Below, piece by piece: positions 53,574 through 63,200 of a stretch of DNA of 64,000 bases. A program made the translations under genes and the position numbers. How positions within the stretch are numbered: position 1 is the stretch's first letter; each line of letters starts with the position of its first letter. The notes beneath the pieces were generated by a model, which saw nothing but the letters and a program-made list of their open reading frames with translations, was not told the origin of the DNA and searched no databases. Origin of the DNA: Malassezia japonica (taxonomy: Eukaryota > Basidiomycota > Malasseziomycetes > Malasseziales > Malasseziaceae); contig NC_083377.1 of the NCBI RefSeq assembly GCF_029542785.1, positions 372,001 to 436,000 on the forward strand. The letters are read 5' to 3'.

Positions 53574-56500
53574 CTACCGCGCACCTCCTTCGACCGCCTC
53601 GACAAACTCCCTTGCCTCTGCACGCTGGATGGGCACAATCGTGCTCACTTTCTGCGCGCCAAATAGCACACCATAGTACTTGTCGGCCCGCTCCACGAGC
53701 TCTGGCCGGAAGGTCGTCACAATAAACTGCGCGTCCCCTGCGAGATCGTGTACCATACGCGCGACGGCCGTGCGGTACTGTGTATCGAGGTTTGCGTCGA
53801 TCTCGTCAAACAGGTAGAACGGCGCAGGGTCACTCTTTTGGATCGCAAAGACGGTCGTGAGGGCGACGAGCGACTTTTGGCCACCCGACAGCTGGTGCAG
53901 CTGCTGCGTGCGCTGCGACGCGCTGAACGCGACGTGGATGCTCACGCCCGCCGGCGCGTCGTTTGCATCGCGCTCGAGGACGAGCTTGCCCGAGCCGCCC
54001 GGCACAAGCTCCGCAAAGACGCTCGCAAAGTGCTCGCTGACCTGCGCAAACGTATCGCGCAGCGCCGCATCCTTGCGTGCGTCGAGCACCTGCACCAGCT
54101 CGTGGATCGACGTGTTGCTCGCCTCGAGGTCCGCGTGGCGCTGCAGGAGCGTGTCGCGCTGCTTGGTAAAACTGTTATACTGCTCGACCGCGCGCTTGTT
54201 GACGTGGGCCATCTGCGCCAGCGCAGCTCGTGCGCCTTGCAGCTGCTGCACGAGCTTGTCCGCAGGCATCGTCGCGTACTTGCGAAAGGCGTCTTCGGGC
54301 AGCACGCCGAGGTCACGGATCTGCTGCTGGCAGCGCTCGCGCTGCTCGAGCAGGCGCTGGCGCTTGGCCGCAAAGCGCTCCGTGATCTGCTGCTGCCGCG
54401 CGACGTCGGCGCCGTGCTCGGCCTGCTTGCCATGCGCCGCCTCGAGCGCCGCCTCGAGCGCATGCACCTGGCTGGCGATCGCATCGTACCGCTGCTGCGC
54501 CCCGTCGATGCGCTGCGCATTCGTCGCGAGCGCCTCGGCGAGGCGGTCGCCATCCATGTCCGCCAGCGGCGCATCGAGGCGCTCAAGCTGCGCGGCGAGC
54601 GCGCCGTGCGTCCGCCGCAGGCCCTCGTCGAGCTCTGTCGAAAGCGCCGACGTGGTCTCTGCGAGGAGGACCGCGGCGCGCGTCGCGTCCGCCAGCTGGC
54701 CCTGCGCTGCGTTCTCCGCCGCGACCTGCCGGGCGAGCTCCGCGTGCTCCGCGGGAGAGAGGTGGTCGGTGAGCGGCGTGCCGATCTCGGCCTGGAGCGC
54801 GGCGCGGCGCGTGGCGGTCGCCTCGGCGGCGATCGCGTGCTCGGCGGCGAGGCGCTCGAGGCGGCTGCGGCGCGCTTCCGCGTCGGCCTCTGCACGGCGG
54901 ACGTACACGAGCTCGTCGAGCTCGGGCGTGCGCTGCTCCTGGAGCTGCGCGCGCTTCTGTTCGGCAGCGTACATCTGCGAGTAGAGCGCAGTGATCTGCT
55001 GCTCGAGCGACGAGAGCCGCGCTTGGGTCTCGTGCAAGAGGCGCTGGCCGGCCGCGACCTCGCCCTGCCAGCGCTGCACCGCCTTGACCGCGTCGAGGCG
55101 CGAGCGGCGGGGGTCGTGGTAGCCGCCGGCGAGTGTGCCGCGGCGGTTGACCTGGTCGCCGTCGAGCGTAATGGCGTTCAGCGCGCCGTGCGAGCCGCGG
55201 ACGTACGCCGCGGCAATCTCGAGGCGGGGACAGATGATCGTCTTGCCAAACACCTGCTTCATCGCGGGCAGGATCGCCGGCTCAAACGCCAGCTTGCGCA
55301 GCATCACGACCGCGTCCGAGGCCTGCGGATACGGCACGTCGTTCGCGTGCAGGCGATTGAGCGGCATAAACGTCACACGCCCGCTCTTTTCGGCCTGCAG
55401 CGCGTCCAGGAGGCGGCTCGCCGTGGCGTCCGTGTCGACGACGACGTGAAAGAGCGCTGCGCCGGCCGTCGCCTCAACCGCAGCCTTGTAGCGGTCGTCG
55501 ACGCTAAAGAGCTGGTACAGCGGGCCGTAGACGCCGGTGAGCTCCTCGCGCTCGGCGATCGCCTCGACGCTCTGAATCCCGGCAGCGGTCGCGCGGTCGA
55601 CCGTCGCGGCGAGGCCACGCTGCGCAGCACTGTACTGGTCGTGGGCATGTGCGAGGGTCGCCGTGAGCTTTGTCTCGTTCTTCCACAACTCCTTCTTTTC
55701 TTCGAGGAGCGCGTCGCGCTCCGATTTGCGCGCGTGCCACTCGGCGGTGAGCGTCGCGAGCGTGTCGCCGCGCGAAGCGAGCGCCTCTTCGAGCGACGCA
55801 CGCTGCGCGGCGAGCGACGCGATCTGCGCGTCTTCGCTCTCGCGCGCAGTGGCCGTCTCGGCGGCCTGGGCCTCGGCGGCCTCGGCGGCGCGGTGCAGCC
55901 CCTCGAGCTCGGCGGTAAGCGCAGCGTCGCGCTCGGCCTGCGATGCAAACTCGGCGCTGCGCCCTTGCTTCGCGTAGAGCGCCGCGATGCGTGTACGTGC
56001 CTGCTCGAGTGCGCTCTGTGCACGCTCGACGTCCGCGAGCGTCGTGGACTGCTTGGCATTGTGCTGGAGGAGCGTCGCCTCCTTTTCGCGGATCGCCGCC
56101 GCGACCTGGTGCAGCTGGCTCTCGAGCGCTTCGCGGCGCCCGCTTTCCGACTCCTTTTCCTCGAGCGACGAGTCGAGGGCCGCCTGCGAGCGCGAGAGCG
56201 CGCGGCGCTCCTGCTCGAGCTGCGTTTGGTCGAGGGCGAGCTGTTCGAGCTCCACGCGCAGCTCCACGAGCTCGTCTTCGCGCTGCTGCGCCGCGGCGTC
56301 TTCCTTGGCGTGCTCGGCGCGCGTCGTGTTTGACTGGTCGAGCTCGCGGCGGCGGTCGCCTTCGAGCGTCTCGAGCACCTCGGCGAGGTCCGCGAGCTCG
56401 CGCTGGTAGATGGTATACTCGAGGCAGCGGCGCTCGCGGTCGCGTTTGTGGAACTTGTGCAGCTCGCCCTGCTCCTTGCTGAGCTCGGTGATGCGCGCCT

Positions 56501-57095
56501 CGATCTCAGAGAGGAGCTCGGCGGTGCCGTTGTAGCGCGCATCGGTCGCGCGCAGGATATCCATGCTGTCGCCTCGGCGCTGCTCGTAGACGCGCGTCCC
56601 GGCGACCTCTTTGAGGAGCGCGAGGCGCTCGGCGTCGGTCGCGTTTGTGAGGTGAGTAATGCGCCCTTGCGGCACGATGTAGTATGGGTTGCTGCGCGAA
56701 AAGCCCGCGCTCTCGAGCAGGTTCATCACCTCGGTCTTGCTCGCGCTCTTCTTGTCGATCAAATACTCGTCCTTGGCGAGGGACACGGTGCGGCGCAGCA
56801 CGACCTCGTCGCCATTCAACGGAAAGCGCCCGTCGGCATTGTCAAAGACAATCTCTACATAGGCCGAGAGCGTAGCAGAGGTCGCTCCGCTCGCGTCGTA
56901 CAGCAGCGCCTGGCGCTCCTCACGGCTCAGCGACGTGTACGCGTCGCTGAGCACGAAGCGGATCGCCGCGAAAAAATTGCTTTTTCCGCTGCCGTTGCGC
57001 CCGACGACCACATTGAGCTTCGGGCTAAGCGAATCGACGACGGTCGCGTCGCGGAACGACTTGAACCCGTGGACCGTCAGCGCCTTGATGTACAT
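53574..57095 (-). CDS. SMC3: Cohesin subunit Smc3
   Basis: Single exon, 1173 residues from the ATG at 57095. N-terminal half-ATPase: MYIKALTVHGFKSFRDATVV, Walker A GRNGSGKSN, then YIVPQGRITHLTNA and EVAGTRVYEQRR, all Smc3-type. Two long coiled coils flank a hinge (residues about 520-680, VYGPLYQLFSVDDRYKAAVE ... NAITLDGDQVNRRGTLAGGY). C-terminal half: signature LSGGQKSLVALTTVFAIQ and Walker B FYLFDEIDANLD. It forms the cohesin ring with Smc1 and Scc1. Upstream in-frame codons to 57617 overlap EMC3 and have no conservation. The ATG is 57 bp from that of EMC3; a CACGTG box sits between them. Confidence 0.97.
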   Translation of the reverse strand: MYIKALTVHGFKSFRDATVVDSLSPKLNVVVGRNGSGKSNFFAAIRFVLSDAYTSLSREERQALLYDASGATSATLSAYVEIVFDNADGRFPLNGDEVVLRRTVSLAKDEYLIDKKSASKTEVMNLLESAGFSRSNPYYIVPQGRITHLTNATDAERLALLKEVAGTRVYEQRRGDSMDILRATDARYNGTAELLSEIEARITELSKEQGELHKFHKRDRERRCLEYTIYQRELADLAEVLETLEGDRRRELDQSNTTRAEHAKEDAAAQQREDELVELRVELEQLALDQTQLEQERRALSRSQAALDSSLEEKESESGRREALESQLHQVAAAIREKEATLLQHNAKQSTTLADVERAQSALEQARTRIAALYAKQGRSAEFASQAERDAALTAELEGLHRAAEAAEAQAAETATARESEDAQIASLAAQRASLEEALASRGDTLATLTAEWHARKSERDALLEEKKELWKNETKLTATLAHAHDQYSAAQRGLAATVDRATAAGIQSVEAIAEREELTGVYGPLYQLFSVDDRYKAAVEATAGAALFHVVVDTDATASRLLDALQAEKSGRVTFMPLNRLHANDVPYPQASDAVVMLRKLAFEPAILPAMKQVFGKTIICPRLEIAAAYVRGSHGALNAITLDGDQVNRRGTLAGGYHDPRRSRLDAVKAVQRWQGEVAAGQRLLHETQARLSSLEQQITALYSQMYAAEQKRAQLQEQRTPELDELVYVRRAEADAEARRSRLERLAAEHAIAAEATATRRAALQAEIGTPLTDHLSPAEHAELARQVAAENAAQGQLADATRAAVLLAETTSALSTELDEGLRRTHGALAAQLERLDAPLADMDGDRLAEALATNAQRIDGAQQRYDAIASQVHALEAALEAAHGKQAEHGADVARQQQITERFAAKRQRLLEQRERCQQQIRDLGVLPEDAFRKYATMPADKLVQQLQGARAALAQMAHVNKRAVEQYNSFTKQRDTLLQRHADLEASNTSIHELVQVLDARKDAALRDTFAQVSEHFASVFAELVPGGSGKLVLERDANDAPAGVSIHVAFSASQRTQQLHQLSGGQKSLVALTTVFAIQKSDPAPFYLFDEIDANLDTQYRTAVARMVHDLAGDAQFIVTTFRPELVERADKYYGVLFGAQKVSTIVPIQRAEAREFVEAVEGGAR

Positions 57096-57134
57096 ACGCG
57101 ACGCGGTCGGAAAGACGCGTGGCTCCACATTTCC

Positions 57135-57140
57135 CACGTG
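57135..57140. promoter_or_regulatory. CACGTG box between SMC3 and EMC3
   Basis: E-box (ccCACGTGgc) in the 57-bp divergent promoter, 12 bp before the EMC3 ATG. Confidence 0.35.
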
Positions 57141-57152
57141 GCGTCCTCCGTC

Positions 57153-58056
57153 ATGGTCGAGTGCGTAGCCTTGCTGACCCAGCCAGCCGCTGTTGCTTGA
57201 CAGCGCTCTGCGCAACTGGGTGCTGCTCCCGATTACGCTAGTGATGGTGCTCGTGGGCGTGCTCCGGAATAACCTGATGCAGTTTCTCGAGTCGAAGCCC
57301 AAGCCCGGCAAGCTCGGGGCGCTGCGGCAGCGCAACGTGATGGCGCGCGCCGCGGCGCTGCGCACGAATGCGCTCGTGCTGCCGCCTGCGTCGGTCGAGC
57401 TGCGTCGGTCGTTCTTGTCGCGTGTGCTGGCCGACGGCTCGTACCTCGCGCCCGAGGCCAAGGCCGCGGCCGAGCGCGAAAAGAACCGCAAGCCCGACGA
57501 GATGCCCGAGATGAAGAACCCCCTGACGGATATGAATACGGTCGATGCGATGATGGACCAGGCGAAAAAGAGCCTCGTGATGATGGTGCCGCAGACGGCG
57601 ATCATGGGCTGGATCAACTTTTTCTTTTCGGGCTTTGTCCTGAGTACGTATCGCGCCTAACAAAGTCAAACTGCCCTTCCCCTTGACGCAGCGCTTCAAG
57701 GTCATGCTCCAGCGCGATATCCCGACGAGCGACTTGGACGTGGCGTGGGTCTCGTCGCTGAGCTGGTACTTTTTGAACCTGTACGGCCTCGATGCGATCT
57801 ACCGCCTCCTCCTCGGCAACAACAACGGTACGCTGAAATCTCTCACACAGCCGCGGACTCGTCGCGCGACATGGCAGCTATGGGCGGCGCAGCGGTCATG
57901 ATGAACGAGGGCATGCCGGGCCAGGTCGTCGACCACGCCAAGCTGCACCTCGCCGAGCGCGACTCGCTGCAGCTCATCGGCGCAGGCCAAAAGACCGACG
58001 GCGTGCGCTGGGTCGGCGACAAGATCGAGGCGCGCGTCCTCGCGCTGTACACATAG
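57153..58056 (+). CDS. EMC3: ER membrane protein complex subunit 3
   Basis: Exons 57153-57160 (8 nt), 57183-57643, 57666-57827 and 57851-58056 give 278 residues; introns are 22, 22 and 23 nt. The spliced start is [19 protein letters not shown], the known EMC3 N-terminus. Then come [38 protein letters not shown] joined to [19 protein letters not shown], and [20 protein letters not shown]. Three TM helices are expected, related to the Oxa1 insertase fold. EMC3 is the insertase subunit of the EMC. The C-terminal part is cytosolic. Without splicing of the 8-nt first exon, no ATG fits the conserved start. Confidence 0.95.
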
Positions 58057-58155
58057 CCTGAACACTTCCGAGGTTCGCCGTGCCGATTCCCCGATTGCTT
58101 CCGCACAGACCGCGCCGGCCCTCGGCCGCGCCCGATTCCCTGCGCGGCGCGTCGG

Positions 58156-58161
58156 CACGTG
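58156..58161. promoter_or_regulatory. CACGTG box upstream of the alkaline ceramidase gene
   Basis: E-box (ggCACGTGgg) 22 bp before the ceramidase ATG at 58183. Confidence 0.35.
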
Positions 58162-58182
58162 GGCAAACCTCGTCTTCGTACC

Positions 58183-59129
58183 ATGAGCTGGCTGCAAGAG
58201 ACGGAGCCGATCCCCGAGGGATACTGGGGCCCTGTGTACGTACCTATGCTAATCCAGGACGAGCACTCTGCTCTGGTGCGAAAAGAAATAGTAGGTTGCG
58301 CGTCTCACCCAGTGTCTGGACCAAGTACATTGCCGAGCCTGTCAACACGCTGACCAATCTCATGTTCATGGGCGCGGCGCTGTACGGCATGTGGCGCGTG
58401 TACCAGCAGCGCCTCCCGTCGCGCTTCATTGGCGGCTTTGCAGGCCTCGGCCTTGTGGGCTGTGGCTCGTTCCTGTTCCACATGACGCTCAAGCACGAGG
58501 CACAGCTCCTCGACGAGCTGCCGATGATCTGGGCGAGCAGCTACGTGAGCTGGTCGCTCCTGGACCAGACGCTCGCGTACGGCAAGAAGGTGAACCCGGT
58601 CGTGCTTCCGACCGTCATCTTTGCGATCGTCACGTTCATCTCGGTGACCTACGTGCAGAACGGCAACCCCGTCTTTCACCAGGTCGCCTACGCGCTTATT
58701 TTCGGCCTGACCATCATCCACGGCATCCACACGCTCTTTTCGTCCAAGTCGCCGCTCGCGGTGAGCGAGTCGTCGCGCCGCATGCGCAGCGACGTACGCC
58801 GCCTGCAGTTCTTTGGCACGGTCACGTTCCTGCTTGGCTTCCTGATCTGGAACACGGACAATATCTTTTGCGGCACGCTGCGCGTGGGCCGCGACATTAT
58901 CGGCTACCCGTGGGCGCTGCTCCTCGAGGGACACGGCTGGTGGCACATTCTCACCTGCTACGGCGCTTACATGCTCTTTGTGTCGATGGAGGCGATCGTG
59001 CTGCCGCTCATGGAACACCCGGACAACTTTGTGATGGTCATGGACATCTTCCCGTACGTGAAGCGCGTCCAGGACGACGACCCGAAGCGCCGCCTGCTCA
59101 ACGAGTACCTCGCCGCAAAGAACAAGTAG
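58183..59129 (+). CDS. YPC1: Alkaline ceramidase (Ypc1/Ydc1 type)
   Basis: Exons 58183-58235, 58258-58290 (33 nt) and 58313-59129 give 300 residues; both introns are 22 nt. The spliced N-terminus reads [33 protein letters not shown], the ceramidase signature GYWG...STxxWCExNY...YIAExxNT. The zinc site motifs are visible: GSFLFHMTLKHEAQLLDELP (His and Asp) and LEGHGWWHILTCYGAY (two His). Seven TM helices are expected in the ER/Golgi. The enzyme cleaves ceramide to sphingoid base and fatty acid, and yeast enzymes can also run in reverse. The stop is 2 bp from the stop of the convergent pinin-like gene. Confidence 0.94.
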
Positions 59130-59131
59130 AG

Positions 59132-60251
59132 TTACCACGTAGCTTGGACTTGCGTCGGCGCTCCGCCGCGCCCTCGCAGCCGCACTTTGAGCTCGTGCAG
59201 CTCTTGCTCGAGACGTGCAAGCACGCGGTCGTACTCGTCGTCGGCTACATCCAGGTCGTCGTCCACACGCTCCTCCTGCGCATCCAGCACATCCTCTTGC
59301 TCGGGGAGCAGCTTGCGCGGCAAATAGTACACATCAGACGTCCGCAATGTTCGCACGCCAAGCGGCACCGTCGTCTCGCGGCCCAACCGCGTCGCAGCCG
59401 CCTCGGCCTCCAGGGGCGGGGGGCGAGGGGGGTTCGGCTGGTCAATATGCGTCACCAGGAAGCTCGAGAGGCGCCGCTTGTGCGCACGCGAGGTGCGGTA
59501 GGCAGTTTCGTACGCAGCAATCTCTTCGGAAAGCGACTGCAGACGCTGCGTGTCGGAGCGGATCGCAGCTCGCTCGGCATCGTGCGCGGCACGCTCGGCG
59601 GCTAGCGCCTCGGACGAGGGGGCGGGGCGCGACGTAGACGGCTCTGTGGGGGGTGGGGGGTCCCGCATGCGATTCGGAACGGATACGCTTGCGTGGCTCG
59701 CGCGACTGGGACAAGGTCGAATTCAAGAGGCCCAGCATACGTTTTCCTCGTTGGCGGTCCTCGGCACGCGCACGCGACAAGAGGGGGGCGGGCGCGGGGG
59801 CGGAAGTGCTCGGAACGCTGGACGATGAACTATTCGACTCGGTCGTTTCACGAGCGGCTTGCTCGGTATGCTCGGCGTGCCCGTCTTGCTTGGCGTGCTC
59901 GTCACGCTCGACGCGCCCGTCTTGCTCGGCGTGTTTGCCACGCTCATTGCCCTCGGTACGTGCCTCGAGAGGTGCACTGTCGTCGGCACGCGCACCACTA
60001 TCGTCAAGGCGCGCCTCGGGCGCTTCGGGCACCTCGTCGCTTCCTTTGGTCTGTTCATCTCGGCCCTCTTTCTCCTTGGTCTCGTCCGCGTGCTTGTCCG
60101 CATCCGACGCCTCTTTTTGTTCTTGGTCATGTTCGCTCATCTTTTTCGCTTCTTGGGCCCTGCCTTGCACCACCTCATCCTCCCGTCGCCTCTCTTCCCC
60201 CGATGCAGCGTCCGCCTGCGGCGCTTCGTCCTTGCTTCCCCGCACGGCCAT
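59132..60251 (-). CDS. Pinin/SDK/memA-domain protein, with an apparent +1-base frameshift
   Basis: Start ATG at 60251, stop at 59132; about 372 residues if one base is removed. The first 165 residues are highly charged (Glu, Lys, Asp, Arg). The pinin core begins with RGKRMLGLLNSTLSQSRE in the first frame. It continues in the second frame with AAERAAHDAERAAIRSDTQR, EEIAAYETAYRTSRAHKRRL, and TSDVYYLPRKLLPEQEDVL, which matches the end of the pinin domain. The switch lies at two G6 runs on the plus strand (59648-59653, 59655-59660). A 43-nt gtatcc...cacag intron is possible but lacks the branch motif of all other introns here. Pinin-type proteins associate with splicing factors. Divergent from the flippase gene over 38 bp. 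Confidence 0.7.
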
Positions 60252-60260
60252 CGTGTTCGC

Positions 60261-60268
60261 TTACGTAA
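60261..60268. promoter_or_regulatory. TTACGTAA, palindromic bZIP-type site
   Basis: A perfect TTACGTAA palindrome (Yap/PAR-bZIP consensus) within the 38-bp promoter shared by the pinin-like gene and the flippase gene. Confidence 0.3.
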
Positions 60269-60289
60269 TCACACCTGCCGCTCGCAACG

Positions 60290-63200
60290 ATGGACGACAT
60301 CGAGTCGCTCTTCTCGTCGCGGCCGTCGGCGCGCGCAGGCTACGGCCGCCCCGGCGCGCCCGACGATGAGGAGCCATCGCATGTACTGTTCGGGCAGGAC
60401 GATATGGATTTGCTCGGCGACGATGTGCCTGTGCAGCCGACGCGCACAACGGCGTCGCGTGGTTGGGACGACGACCTGACGCGCTCGTCGTCGCGCGCGG
60501 GTCCCTCCAAGACCGAGAGCCTCTTTGGCGACGAGCGCGCCGAGGCGTGGGATGGCGGCTATGATGACGAGATCCGCCTGCGTCCGATGGGCTCGAGCAA
60601 GACGATCGAGGCCGACGACGAGCCGGACGCGGAGTTTTACGCGCCGAGCACGAGCGCCCCCCGCCGGCGGCCGGCACGCGCCAAGCCGCCCCCGCCAGCG
60701 CCAAAAGGGCCGCCATCGATTGCGTCGATGCTGCTACAGGATGCACACTGGCAGATCAAGTCGTTGCGGCAGCGCATCGCGCGCCAGATCCTCGCGCTTC
60801 AAGGCAAGAATACCGCGCAGGCGAACCGCTCGATCGCGCTGAATGATCCGCCGGTGAATGCGGGCCACCTGCACTACAGCAGCAACCAGGTGATGACGAA
60901 CAAGTACAATGTCGTCACGTTTCTCCCCCTCTTTCTGTTTGAGCAGTTTACCAAGTACGCCAACGTCTTTTTCCTGTTCATCGGATGCCTGCAGCAGATT
61001 CCCGGCGTGTCTCCGACGAACCGCTGGACGACGCTTGTGCCGCTCGCGATCGTGCTGCTGGCCAGTGCGCTGAAAGAAGTGTCGGAAGACTGGCGGCGGT
61101 ACAAGGCCGACGCGGAAATGAATGCGCGCCTTGTCCCGGTGCTCGACGCAAAGAGCGAGACGTGGGTGCCCCGCGCATGGCGCGACGTGTGCGTCGGCGA
61201 CGTGGTCCGTGTCAAGCGCGACGAGTTCTTCCCCGCGGACCTCGTTTTGCTCAGCTCGTCCGAGCCGGAAGGCCTTGCGTACGTCGAGACGGCGAATCTC
61301 GACGGCGAGACAAACCTCAAGGTGAAGCAGGCGCTGCCAGCGACGGCCAAGCTGCTTACCGCCGCAGCCGTGAGCCGTCTGCAAGGTACACTCGAGTGCG
61401 AGTCGCCGAACAACTCACTGTACACATTTGACGGCACGCTCAAGCTTGCGGGCCGCCCCCCGCTGCCGGTCGGCCCCGACCAGATGCTCCTGCGTGGCGC
61501 ACAGCTGCGCAATGCGCCGTGGGCGTACGGCCTTGCGGTCTTTACCGGGCACGATACCAAGCTCTTGCAGAACGCGACGAGCACGCCGCTGAAGCGCACC
61601 AAGGTCGAGAAGCAGGTCAACTCGTTGATTTTATCGCTTTTCGTCCTGCTTATTGCGCTCTCGATCTTTTGCTCGATCGGGGCGATGCTTGCAGAGCGCA
61701 ACTCGGCCACCACGGCCATGTACCTGCGCCCCGACATGGACGAGCGCGGCGGCGCACGCAAGTTTGTCGAGTCGGTGATCACCTTTATTATTTTGTACAA
61801 CAGTCTGATCCCGATTTCGCTGATTGTGTCGATGGACGTCGTCAAGTTCCAGCTCGCATCGCTGATCAACTCGGACCTGGATATGTACTACGAAAAGACG
61901 GATACGCCCGCGCTGTGCCGCCGCTCAAACCTGGTCGAGGACCTGGGGCAGGTGGACTACATCTTTAGCGACAAGACCGGCACGCTCACGCGCAACGAGA
62001 TGGAGTTTAAGCAGGCCAGCATTGCCGGCGTCACGTTTGCCGACAGGCCCGCAGAAGTGCACGTCGACGACGAGTACCAAGGGAGCCGCCTAGTCGCCGG
62101 GCAGCGCACCTGGTCGCAGCTCCCCTCGATCCTGAGCGACGACACGGACGGCCTGCGCGGTGCCTGCGACGAGTTCCTTACGATCCTCGCCGTGTGCCAT
62201 ACGGTGATCCCCGAGCGCCGGGGCGACAAGGTAGTCTTTCAAGCCTCGTCCCCGGACGAAGCCGCGCTTGTCGCCGGCGCCGAGGCCCTGGGCTACCAGT
62301 TTGTCACGCGCAAGCCTCAGAGCGTGTATGTCGACGTGCATGGCACCACGCGCGAGTACGGCATCCTGCAAGTGTGCGAGTTTAACTCGACACGCAAGCG
62401 CATGTCGACCGTGGTGCGCCAGCCGAACGGGCGCATCACGCTCTTTTGCAAAGGCGCCGACACGGTGATCCTCCCGCGGCTCGCAGCCGGCCAGGCATAC
62501 ACCGATGCGACGCTTGCGCACCTCGAGGAGTACGCGGCCGAGGGCCTGCGTACGCTATGCATTGCCAAGAAGGAGCTGCGCGAGGAGGAGTACAAGGCGT
62601 GGGCCAAGACCTACGAAGAGGCCGCGGCGCGTCTCGACGGGCGTGCGGCTGCGCTCGACGAGGCGGCTGCGGCGATCGAGACGGACCTGACACTCGTCGG
62701 TGCTACGGCGATCGAGGACAAGCTGCAAGAAGGCGTGCCCGAGACGATTGCCACGCTCCAGAGTGCTGGCATCAAGGTGTGGGTGCTTACCGGCGACCGC
62801 CAGGAAACGGCGATCAACATTGGCTACTCGTGCCGCCTGATTTCCGAGTCGATGAGCCTGCTGATTGTCAACGAGGCGACCGCCGCGGATACAGCGGCCG
62901 TCATTCGGCAGCAGCTCGACACCGTGCAAGGCCAGGCCGGCGAGGCGGTGCAGGAAGAGCTGGCGCTCGTCGTCGAAGGGCGGAGCTTGCAGCATGCGCT
63001 GCATGCGGACCTTGCGCCGCTCTTTCTCGAGCTTGCGTCGTCGTGCAAGGCGGTGGTGTGCTGCCGTGTGTCGCCGCTGCAGAAAGCGCTGGTCGTCGAG
63101 CTGGTCAAGGCGTACACGCCGTCGGTCCTGCTTGCGATCGGCGACGGTGCAAACGACGTGGGGATGATCCAGGCGGCGCACATTGGCGTCGGTATCTCGG

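Noticed and set aside
53748..56333. 861-codon open frame antisense to SMC3
   Set aside because: Shadow of the coiled-coil codons of SMC3; no homology-like pattern.
57096..57617. 174-codon N-terminal extension of SMC3
   Set aside because: It overlaps EMC3 exons on the other strand; SMC3 proteins begin with MYIKxxxIxGFKSF, found exactly at 57095.
59637..59680. 43-nt intron to explain the pinin frame switch
   Set aside because: It would start gtatcc, lacks a ctnac branch motif near the acceptor, and would be longer than all 44 supported introns; a homopolymer base error is simpler. Not fully excluded.
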